In this document: positions 13,101 through 24,593 of the stretch, piece after piece
How positions within the stretch are numbered: the first letter of the stretch is position 1
How the letters are laid out: each line of letters starts with the position of its first letter
Assembly: GCF_019578655.1 (NCBI RefSeq)
Contig: NC_063256.1
Coordinates: forward strand, 2,790,001-2,854,000
Source: Ricinus communis
Taxonomy: Eukaryota; Streptophyta; Magnoliopsida; Malpighiales; Euphorbiaceae
DNA length: 64,000 nucleotides
Direction: 5' to 3'
The notes under the pieces: generated by a model
The model's input: only the letters and a program-made list of their open reading frames with translations
The model's database searches: none
Told to the model about the DNA's origin: nothing
Translations under genes and position numbers: made by a program

Positions 13101-14985
13101 AAACAAAACCCATGTGTGAAATACATAATGACATGGCATTTTCTTAATCTTAAAACTTATATTTTATTACACCTAAAATGCCATCTCATTAACTGTCAGA
13201 GTTCATGCTGGAATCCAACAACAAGAATATTGTTGTTATATAAATTGAAGTTTAATGGATTTAGTGGACAGATTGGAATTTAATTAGAGACTGCATGTGA
13301 GAAAAATTTACCAATTAAAATATTCCTGATACTGGAAATAAATTAACAGTATTAAAATAGATTTTTGAAATATTATATATTATCTCTCTTTTTCTTATCT
13401 ATAATAATATATTTTTATATTTTGGTAAGCTTCATATGTTGGCCTTCTTTCATTCTAATTTTGTGAATTTAAGTCACAAAAATTGAACTCAATCCGCTAG
13501 TCCTTCTTCCTATCTTTCTCTTGCTGGCTTGTTTTAGGTAAGCATATTTTGGGCAATACATTTGCATTTTCCATATGGGCTCTAAATTAACACAGCTTTG
13601 TTCTACTTGGGCCTGTTTGCTGATTTGGGCTTTAATTTGATCTTCTCTTTTTCTCTGATATTCCATGAAGTGGCCCAAGAAGAAAAAGAATTATATTTCG
13701 GATGTAGATTTTTAGAAACATTTGTTATCTCTTTTTATAATGACTTTGTATTCACAGAAATCAATTTCTGTTTGTTTGTAACGAAATGCAAAATGTTACT
13801 TTTGGCAAAAGAGAAAAAAATGAAAGCATTAGGGGTTCTATAGAAAGATGGGGGCAACTGGGCATCTTCTTATTTTCTAGGCCCAACATGAGAAATGACA
13901 CATGAGTTGGTACAATCCTTATAGAAAATAAATAAAAATTCTTTGCTTGTGTTTGGCTGGAGTTTAAAAGAAGGTTACTAATTAAGGAGTTAGTATTTAA
14001 TTTCTTCTTCTTATTTATTAATATATTTTTGGTAAGGAATTTACTATTAAAATAGTTAATAATTAACCTTTTTATAGTTTTTGTTAATCCCGCCCCTTTA
14101 GGTTAGGAGGATTAAAAATAAAAGAAAATTAAATATTTTTTCATTTTATTATTAATTATTTTAAACCATCTTAATTTATTTATGAACAGCTTGTTTTATT
14201 TTCTTTCAAAAAAATTTATATTTAATTATATTTAAACCACTAAAACACAAATCATTACTTTCATTTCATATATATTACCGGATAAGATTAATGACTTAAC
14301 AATTGTACCTTTAATCATTGTGCCTTTTAACTATTACTTTTCTGTGACTGTTAATTTTAGTTTTCTTTTTCCGCAATCCATACAAAAATTTGCTATTGTA
14401 AATCTTTGTGATAATACTATATATATATAATCTAGGTATTTTTAAAAGAATACGTATAAATTAATAATAAGAAAGAGGTTTAGTTAGCATTTTTACTTGA
14501 GAGAAACAAAGAGATTTCTGGTTTAAATCTCTTCACCATCATTAATTTGAAGACTCAATACTCATACGTCATGATAAATTTGAAATTCTTTTACCTAAAT
14601 TTAGTGTATATTTCAGCTATATTCTAAATCGATAAATGGTTGACACATCTTTATCCAGTATTAAGTGTGAAATATTTATAAATACGTATCATTTTTCTAT
14701 TAATTATGTGTATATACCAAACTTAAATGAAAATTTTCAAATAAATTTAAAAAAATTCACAATAGTTATTGGTTTTTTTTATCGCTAAATCAACAAGTAA
14801 GATTTATCTAAAATATCCACCTCACACTCTATGCTATGGAGACTCAATTGACTAATAAGTATAATAGTACTAATAATTACCTACCCAACTCCCCAAAGAA
14901 ACAAAATTAGTTCTATGAAAAAAAAAGTCTATTCTTGTTGTTGTTCTTCTTCTTATTAGACTAGGGACCCACTAGCACTAACATA

Positions 14986-14987
<2 letters not shown>

Positions 14988-15022
<35 letters not shown>
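14988..15022. repeat. (TA)n microsatellite
   Basis: A TA dinucleotide tract of about 17 units in intergenic DNA. Confidence 0.93.
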
Positions 15023-15023
<1 letters not shown>

Positions 15024-15319
15024 CTCTAACCCTTTTATACTCTGTATTATTAATACTAAGACAGATGGCATCTAAAATCTATATACGGAAGCAAGGGAAG
15101 CATTAAGTATGTGTTCAGGTGTCCAATGCTGGAACGTAGCTAGTTTATTCCAATTATCTTATTAGGCCTTTTTGTTTTAATTGTCTTTAATTTTAGATAA
15201 TATTAAAAGAGGGATCCAATGATTTTTATAGCTAGTTTGAAAAAGAAGATAATTGCTAATTAAATTCATGTCAAATGATACTACTTTTTCTACATATGCG
15301 TGCTCTATTCTTTGCTTTC

Positions 15320-15347
15320 TTTTATTTTATTTTATTTTATTTTATTT
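15320..15347. repeat. (TTTTA)n pentanucleotide microsatellite
   Basis: Five to six tandem TTTTA units following a pyrimidine-rich stretch. A purine counterpart, an AAAAAG-type run, lies about 330 bp further on at 15674-15710. Confidence 0.88.
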
Positions 15348-15931
15348 TTGTTTGCAATTTTCTCACCTGTATTACTACTATGCATGAAACTTTCTACATA
15401 AAAAGATTATTATTAAAACCTTAAGTGTCATAAATTTGCTGGTTTTCTCTGATCTTTCCCTGCAAATACCTTAAAAGAACACGAGAGAGAAAAAAAAGAA
15501 GGCGGCCAAAGACTGGAGCAACTAAGATATAAAAATTTATTGTTGTAGGAAAGAAACCTAGCTGCAAAATTTGTTTGTCCTGGTGTATGTTGTGACGCAC
15601 AAAAGGAACAGTTATCATCAACTATATATTAAGATTTTCACACGGACATGCACTAATTAATAATACATTGAAGGAAAGGAAAAAAAGAAAAAAAGAAAAA
15701 AAGAAAAAAGAGAAAACCAAAAATTCAAAAGAAAAGAAAAGAGAACGAAGTATAGCTTACTGTTATCTGGGATTGTCTTTTGGCAAGTAGGTATTGACCC
15801 CTGACTGCATTCTGATAGGAGAGGATGGATTAGTAGTGTCTTGAGTATTGCTTAAAAATAGTTATTAAGGTAAACGCATGCATAGCTGTGCAAATTTATA
15901 TGTTATAAACGAGCAAAGTGTAAGTATGTGA

Positions 15932-15958
15932 ATATATATATATATATATATATATATA
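15932..15958. repeat. (AT)n microsatellite
   Basis: An AT dinucleotide run of about 13 units in intergenic DNA. Confidence 0.92.
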
Positions 15959-18639
15959 CCGACATTTAGAAGCATTAAAGTGACCCCAATAGCAAGATTC
16001 ACCAGGCACACGAGGAAATGCAAGACTAATTTGCAAGCAAACCTGAAATCTGCAACTTCACTTGAAGCGAGGAAACTAAAAAAGATGAAGAAAGGAAAGA
16101 AAGAAATGGAGATAGACCAAAAGCTTGAAAGAAAATTCCAAGCATAGTTGATTATTTATAGCACAAGTTGAACTGTATATTGTAGCCCCACTAACACTGT
16201 GCGAAAAGAAGGCCATAAAGGACAGATTCAACTGCAGTAGCAGTTGGAGACAAATCTAGAAAAAATGGGGGATAAAGCAATAACTAGGCATCACAATTTC
16301 TTCCTTGCATTCCCAACTAGCTAGCTAGGGTTTGGTATGATTTTGCTATGTATATTTATTGACAGTACTCATGTATATATATATATATATATATGCACCA
16401 TGTTTATTACATAATGCATTTGTCCTCTAATTTTTTTTTTTTTTGCTCATGTCTTATGAGATTGATATAAAATGCCAAAACAAAATACTTTTATATATAT
16501 ATATATATATATATATTATTTTTCTATTTGATGTGATGTATACGCGAGATTTATATCAAATTTTTTTATAATTAATAAAAACGGTATTTTAAATTTTAAA
16601 AAAAATATAATTTAAGTGAAAAAAATCAAATTTTAAATAAGAAAAGAACCAACTCATTGTTCGACATCAAACAATAAAATATATTTACTATAATGCTTCA
16701 AATTTCTTTTTTTTTTTCTATGTTTCAATGATTAAAAATTCAAAAATTCTCTTCATTTCAACAAAATAATTGATTAAAGAAACAACCAAAAGTTGGTTTA
16801 CTTGTTGGTTTAAGCATGACTGGTTTGGAAAACTCAAAAATTCTCAACTTAAACTAGGAAATAGAAATCTAACTCCAATCAAACTTTGGACCAAGACAGC
16901 GTAAAAACAATTTTCTTATTCAAACCAAACATCAGTGTTCTTTTTTTGTTTTCATTGTTGTCTTCTGCTATTATTGTGCTTTAATTTTCAATTATTATTT
17001 TTTCAACAAACATCCCTACATTTTAAATTTGATCTTTTTTAATCCGAATGAAGTTCACTTAATTAAATTTGATCTTTTTTAATTTTGGTCCGAATTCTGC
17101 CTAGCCTCTCTACATATATACCTAATATTTTGATGAGTTTATCTCGCTTTTAAAAATATATATATTGAATATATTACCGAAGAAACAATAATTTCAAATT
17201 CGTCTAACTTATTAAAATCGAATGTCGAATTGAAAATTATATATCCAAACCCGACGAACTTAAACAAGTAGGGAGATATGAACAGGTTCGGTGGGGATAT
17301 TACTGAAAGATGATTTAAATGGCTAAAAAAGAAAAAGACCTGGCATGGCATGAATAGGTAGGGGAGGAACAGTAAGACCCACATAAGATATTTAGGATTT
17401 ACTTAATGTTTAATGAGGGGAAAATTGATTGGTTGGAAAAGGAGACAGTTGATTTTGGACTATATATAGCTTTCAAGTGGCTGTGCATTTTACATGGACC
17501 GTACTTTTTTGGTGCAGAAAATGACACCTTTGCTTGTGGGGGGCTGCTCTTGGAGTCTCTATGCGTGCCACAGCTTGCTGGTTTGAGAGTACTTATTATT
17601 GATCCTATTTGGCATGTCCAGAAAGCATGCTTATTGTTAATTAATGGTGGTTTTTTGGGTGAAGAAGAGAAGTACATTCTTATTATTTAATAGAGAAGTT
17701 AAGCTTATTAAAGGTCAGGCGTCAGAAAAGATAAATAATCCAAAATTTTGAGGAATTAAGTCAATATTAGGCAGTGAAGCAGTGCTTGCCGACATTACGC
17801 TAATTTCAGCAAACTACTAGAAGAATATATATTAACTTATCCTATAAAATATGTTTTATCCAATCTAGAAGTTGTAATAGAACTCTTGACTTCATAAGAC
17901 TCCAATTTCTCTTGCCGCAAATGTGTCTTGCAGTAAATCATTTCTCTCTTTGTCTAATTTGAAGGGTTAATGTCTTTTAGGTTCTAAACATATTTTCAAA
18001 TGATTACTCAGCTTATAATGGAAACATAAAGGAGGGAATCTAAAAAAAAAAAAGATCAATATATTGTAAACTACGTAATTGGAGAAGTCATTCCCTTGTA
18101 TACATCATAAAAATAAAACTCACCTAATGCAGAAGATAGGACTCAAATCTGAAACCTCCCAAACAAAAGACATACTATAGTTAATTCAACCTTAAAAGAT
18201 AAAAAATTTGATCTCATAGACAATGTAAACAATCTTGAAAGACTGCTACTTAGATGCTCCAACAACAGAATATGAAACTAAGTTTATTAATTGGACAGAC
18301 ACAAAATTCTAACCCAATTTAAGAAATTGAACATTAATTAATGAACGACACCAGATATTTTGTGATAAAATTGTCCAATTTGGTGCCAATGTACGAGGTG
18401 GATTAGGACAAGAGAAATCCTTGAAATCTTTAATCTTTAGTCACAAAAAGTCGGTATGTGCTTAAGCTTTGAGGGTCATGGAATGAAGCTTTATGTGATC
18501 GCGCAAACCATAAATATCCCATCACGGGTCGTATCATCCATTATGTTTTGTAATCTTAGGATTAGAGCAATGTATTTGAAATGGTTTCTTAAAATTTGAC
18601 TCCATATATGGACAACGTGTCGATATCTCTCCTATGCTG

Positions 18640-21600
18640 ACAACATATTCAACATAGAAGAATCTATTCAAATAATGTCTTTTAGTATCAACCATTTTAT
18701 CATTCTAATTTTGATATATGAATTATGCGGAGTATGTGTATATGCACAGAAAAAAAAAAGGATGTAAAATATGATAAATTATTCTACATTTAATTTGCCT
18801 TATTAAATTTTATACGTCTTTACATCCATTTAGTTAAACCTCACATATTCAACATAGAAGGATCTATCCAAATAAATTTGTTTATTTTATGTTAGACTAT
18901 TGAATGATGGCCCCACTTCTAGCTTTTCCAAATACCTGAAATTGAAGTTTAAAATCATTGATTTCTCAGCTTCATTCATGTTGTCCGGAATAAGTTATCA
19001 TGCACTATAATCTTTTCAAATTATTGGAATGCATGATACGTACTCGCCGAGTCCAATTGTTCCATAGCAAGGCTCGTCCATTTATAGTTCAAAGCAAACA
19101 ATACTAGAGCGACCATACAAATCCCTAAGGTCGCCCAATGAATAAGCATTTATTCACCAATGTAGATATGTTCACCACCACATCTTAAAATATTGCAGCC
19201 CATCACTCCCACTACTTTTACTCCTGATTCTGCCGTTTTTAAGGAACGTTATATCGACCATTAGTTTGATCTATGAATTATGCGGAGTATGTGTATATGT
19301 GCAGGAAAAAAAAGTGTAAAATATAATAAATTATCCTACATTTATTTTGTCTTATGTAAATTCTCCCATATTCAAGATAGAAGGATTTATCTAAACAAAT
19401 TTGTTTGTTTCGTGGTAGGCTATTGAATGATGGCCTCACTTCTAGTTCTTTCAAATGCCTGAAATTGAAGTTTGAAATCATTGATTTCTCAATTTCGTTC
19501 ATATTGCCCGGAATGAGTTGTCATGCACTCTGATCTTTCCAAATCATTAGAGTGCATGATACGTATTCGCCGAATCCAGTTGTCCCATAGCCAGGCTCAC
19601 CCATTTATAGTTCAAAGCAAACAATACTAGACCGACCATACAAATTTCTCAGGTCGCCCAACGGATAAGCATTCAATCTACCAGCGAAGACATGTTCACC
19701 ACCACATCCTAAAATATTAGAGCCCATCACTCCCCCTGCTTTTACCCCTAATTCTGACATTTTTAAGGAACATTATATCGTCATAACTTTGATATATGAA
19801 TTATGCGGAGTATGTGTATATGCACAGGAAAAAGAAGGTGCAAAATATGATAAATTATATGTATTTACATCTATTTAGTTGAGCCTCCCATATTCAACAT
19901 AGAAAGATCTATCCAAATAAATTCATTTATTTCGTGGTAGGTTAATGAATGATGGCCTCACTTCTAGTTCTCACAAATGACTGAAATTGAAGTTTGAAAT
20001 TGTTGATTTCTCGGCTTTGTTCATATTGCCTGAAATGAGTTATCATACACTCTGATCTTTCCAAATCATTGGAGTGCATGATACGTACTCGCCGAATCCA
20101 ATTGTCCTATAGTCAGGCTCGCCCATTTATAGTTCAAAGCAAACAATACCAGACCGACCATACAAATCCCTAAGGTCGCCCAATGGATAAGCATTCAATC
20201 CACCAACGAAGACATTTTCACCACCACATCCTAAAATATTGCAGCCCATCACTCCCACTATTTTTACTCCTGATTCTGCCATTTCTAAGGGACATTATAT
20301 CGTTCTAATTTTGATATATGAATTATGCAGAGTATGTGTATATGCACAAGAAAAAAAAGGTGCAAAATATGATAAATTATCCTACATTTAATTTGTCTTA
20401 CTTTAATTTTATATATCTTTACATCCATTTAGTTGAGCTCCCATATTCAACATAGAATAATCTATCCAAATAAATTTGTTTGTTTTGTAGTAGGCTATTG
20501 GATGATGGCCTCACTTCTAGTTCTCCCAAATGCCTGAAATTGAAGTTTGAAATCGTTGATTTCTCGGCTTCGTTCATGTTGCCCGGAATGAGTTATCATG
20601 TACCCCGATCTTTCTAAATTATTGGAATGCATGATACGTACTCGCTGAATCCATTAATCCCATAATCAGGCTTGCCCATTTATAGTTCAAAGCAAATAAT
20701 ACCAGACTAACCATACAAATCACTAAGGTCGCCAAACAGATAAGCATTCAATCCACCAACGAAGACATGTTAACCACCGTATCTTAAAATATTGGAGCCC
20801 ATCACTCCCACTACTTTTACCCCTGATTCTTCCATTTTTAAGGAAAGTTATATAGACCATTGTATCGTTCTAAGTTTGATATATGAATTATGCGGAGTAT
20901 GTGTATATGCACAGGAAAAAAAGATGCAAAATATGATAAATTATCCTACATTTAATTTGTCTTATGTAAATTTTATATGTCTTTACATCCATTTAGTTGA
21001 GCTCCCATATTCAAGATAGAGGATTTATCTAAATAAATTTGTTTGTTTCGTGGTAGGCTATTGAATGATGGCCTCACTTCTAGTTCTTCCAAATGCCTAA
21101 AATTGAAGTTTGAAATCGTTGATTTCTCGGCTTCGTTCATGTTGCCCAGAATGAGTTATCATGCACTTCGATCTTTCCAAATCATTAGAATGCATGATAC
21201 GTACTCGTCGAATCCAATTGTCCCGTAGCCAGGCTCGCTCATTTATAGTTCAAAGCAAACAATACCAGACCGACCATACAAATCCCTCAGGTCGCCCAAC
21301 GGATAAGCATTCAATCCACCAGCGAAGACATGTTCACCACCACATTCTAAAATGTTAGAGCCCATCACTCCCACTGCTTTTACCCTGATTCTGACATTTT
21401 TAAGGAACATTATATCGTTTTAACTTTGATATATGAATTATGCGAAGTATGTGTATATGCAGAGGAAAAAAAAGATGTAAAATATGATAAATTATATGTA
21501 TTTACATCCATTTAATTGAGCCTCCCATATTCAACATAGAAGGATCTATCCAAATAAATTTGTTTGTTTCGTAGTAGGCTAATAAATGATGGCATCACTT

Positions 21601-22497
21601 CTAGTTCTCCCAAATGCCTGAAATTGAAGTTTGAAATCGTTAATTTCTCGGCTTCGTTCATGTTGCCCGGAATGAGTTATCATACATTTGATATTTTCAA
21701 ATCATTGGAGTGCATGATACGTACTTGCCGAATCCAATTGTCCCATAGTCAGGCTCGCCCATTTATAGTTCAAAGCAAACAATATCAGACCGACCATACA
21801 AATTCCTAAGGTCGCCCAATGGATAAGCATTCAATCCACCAGCAAAGACATGTTCATTACCACATCTTAAAATATTGGAGCCCATCACTCCCACTACTTT
21901 TACCCCTGATTCTGCTATTTTTAAGGAACATTATATCAACCATTGTATCGGTCTAACTTTGATATATGAATTATGCGGAGTATGTGTATATGCACTCGAA
22001 AAAAAGGTGCAAAATATGATGAATTATCCTACATTTAATTTGTCTTACTTAAATTTTTTATGTCTTTACATCTATTTAGTTGAGCTTTCATATTCAACAT
22101 AGAATGATCTATCTAAATAAATTTGTTTGTTTCGTGGTAGGCTATTGAATGATGGCCTTACTTCTAGTTCTCCCAAATGCCTGAAATTGAAATTTGAAAT
22201 CGTTGATTTCTCGGCTTCGTTCGTGTTGCCCGGAATGAGTTATCATGCACCCCGATCTTTCCAAATCATTGGAATGCATGATACGTACTCACCTAATCCA
22301 ATTGTCTCATAATCAAGCTCGCCCATTTATAGTTCAAAGCAAACAGTACCAGACCGACCATACAAACCCCTAAGGTTGCCCAACGCGTAAGCATTCAATC
22401 CACTAACGAAGAAATGTTGACCACCATATCCTAAAATATTGTAGCCCATCACTCTACTATTTTTACCCCTCATTCTACTATTTTTAAGGAACTTATA
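18640..22497. repeat. Satellite-like tandem array, about seven units of 520-564 bp with trimeric higher-order pattern
   Basis: A long direct repeat runs through this interval. The anchor TTTATAGTTCAAAGCAAAC starts at 19081, 19604, 20126, 20679, 21242, 21762 and 22326, giving spacings of 523, 522, 553, 563, 520 and 564 bp. A truncated copy begins near 18640, and the last copy breaks off near 22497 inside the TTTTTAAGGAACTT segment. Length differences come from small deletions in the AT-rich linker. Units three apart share private variants, so the array looks like (ABC)(ABC)(A) with a period near 1.64 kb. Short open frames recur in register from unit to unit on both strands, but stops and frameshifts break them in other units and no known domain is seen. 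I read this as a local satellite rather than a gene family. Confidence 0.9.
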
Positions 22498-23249
22498 CTC
22501 CAAGATAGTCATTATAAATACTTGAAAATCACTCCCAAGCTTAAGCCAATGCCAATATAACCTTTTAAAATATTAATATTTTAAATACTAGCTTAAGCAT
22601 TGGAATATTTCTTCTGACACATCACCTAAACCTCCTGATTTGTCATTTTCTGCAGGTATTCCGAAAAACAATTCCTTCATTGTGAGATCGGAAAATTAGC
22701 CAGCCTACATCACTCCACATATTATTCGTGCAACTCATCAATGCTTGGATCTCTAGCACCATAGTTACAAGTTTGGAAGGGTCAAATTTTGGATTAATAC
22801 AAAAGGTTCCTTAAAAAATTAAGGCTTCACAGAGAGAGAAACCTGAAATGTATACCTATAGCTTGTCTAACCTATAATTGTCTTGTCTAATCCCTTCACA
22901 TTTGCTTATGTGCAAAACGAAAAGGTTACTATCAGAAGTAGAGGATTCAAACGGACAAATAGAAGAATAACATTATATCGTCATTTGGTAAATTAATAAA
23001 AGATTTCTCCTTATTACTCCAGTGTATAGATTATGCACGAAGTAATTTGGATTAAACCCTCGTGACAAAACCGTTTTCCTCGGTGTTTAGCCACTCTCAA
23101 ATGGTTCTCCAAAGATGGTTTGGCAGAAACTGTAGCAGACAGATGGGTAGAACTTTAGGGTATCTTCACATATGAGGCTATGAAATATGAATGAATCTAT
23201 GAAATGTCTTTTGATGAGATCTTGTGAAGGGCTGGCTAAGAATAAATAA

Positions 23250-23287
<38 letters not shown>

Positions 23288-24593
23288 CGCAAATGGCCTC
23301 TTAGTCTTTTTCTTTTTGTCTTATTTTCAGATGTTAGGTAAAACTAATAGCCCAAAATTGATTTTCAGAGATATTGGTGGTAACAGTTGAAATGAATTTC
23401 TTCTTACTCGAACATATTTGTGGTTGTTTTTCTTTAAAAAATATTTTCTTGGTGTTGGTGGATAGGGGCACGAAAACCATCAGACGTAGATTCAGGTTTT
23501 TCTTTTTGACTGTTAGAAGGGCTATCAATAAATGAGTAAATAGAAGAGCAGAGATCTCCCATATCCACAAAACAGAATCCGATCTTTGGTTATATGGGTA
23601 TGGTACGCGTACACCCTATTTCTCTACTTTTTCATCGCCACCAATCTCCTCTAATTTCATGCCCACTTTTTTTTTTTGTCTAACCCTAACACCTGATCTA
23701 CTTTTTGCCAGTGAAGCCTCAGCAGAAGTTCAGGAAATCAGGCTATAGAGAATGAGCCCTGTTACCTATATATCGAGTAAAGAAAAACAGTTTGAAAGTT
23801 CTTCCACCTTTTGAAAAACAGAAATGCATTAAGAGTAAAAAGAAAAAAGAAAAATAAAAATGCAGTTCTGTCAATTGCTTTTTCTTATCTAACAAATTTG
23901 CAGTTAAAATATCATATTAAGTCGGATGAAGCTGGCTTTAGAGCCCGAATAAACACTATATGTATAGTCTAAAATCAGAATTAGCAAAACCATCCCCGGT
24001 TTCAAAATGTAATTTTAGATTGTCTAGACCTTGAATAGCAAAGGTGTTGAACTTAATAAGGAGCTCTTTTTTTTTTTGTTTCTTTTTTCTTTTTTTTTTT
24101 CTGGGAAACAGCAGACTTATAGAGTGTTCAGAACCATCAAAATGATACCAGGCGACACTTTTCCTGCTTCTGGGAAACTTTGTGAACGCACGCCTAGTAA
24201 TAGAACTTCAGTTTTTACATAGATAGGTTCCTGTTCGGTGAGCAGTCCTGATTTTATGCAACCTAACTAAAATATCAGATCACTAAAACAGAAGCTGATA
24301 AGGCACATGAATCTCTTGGTGTCGAGAAAACTTGACAAAGCTGTTGCAAGGAAAGAACATGGATGAGCAGGAAGGGAAGCACATTTCTTTCATCAAGCAC
24401 ATACACCCACATGCATCCACAGTTATTCAACTGGAGAAAATCATTTTCTTTTCTTTCGATCTTTTTTTCTTTGATATTCTAAAGAGTTTCTCAGATAAGC
24501 AATGTACTTTATACATTCGGGGAATTTACAAGCCAAAAATTTGAAGGGAACTGATCCCCGTCAATTTCCGTAATGAAGGGGCATGCTGTTGCA
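22498..24593. other. Spacer between satellite array and TAF2, including the TAF2 3' UTR
   Basis: No coding region is supported. A 22-bp perfect AT palindrome lies at 22564-22585, nested inside a CCAATGC/GCATTGG inverted pair. A TA microsatellite is at 23253-23286. The interval immediately below 24594 must hold the TAF2 3' UTR (minus strand), but I could not fix the polyadenylation site. Confidence 0.6.
23253..23286. repeat. (AT)n microsatellite
   Basis: About 16 AT units preceded by AAATAAAT repeats, between the satellite array and the 3' end of TAF2. Confidence 0.93.

Larger units (their letters stand above)
10200..18600. other. AT-rich intergenic stretch without supported genes
   Basis: I see no gene here. 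The region is rich in poly-A/T runs and AT microsatellites. A short patch at 17406-17690 is open on both strands (94 and 92 codons) and has higher GC than its surroundings, but neither protein resembles a family I know and no splice context supports it. Confidence 0.55.

Noticed and set aside
17399..17690. Overlapping 94- and 92-codon open frames on opposite strands
   Set aside because: No recognisable domain, no splice or promoter context, and the two frames are mirror shadows of a GC-richer patch. At most one could be real and nothing favours either.
20792..22102. Repeated small frames in the satellite array as a gene family
   Set aside because: Frames are broken by stops and indels in other units, have no start or splice context, and are explained by the tandem repeat.
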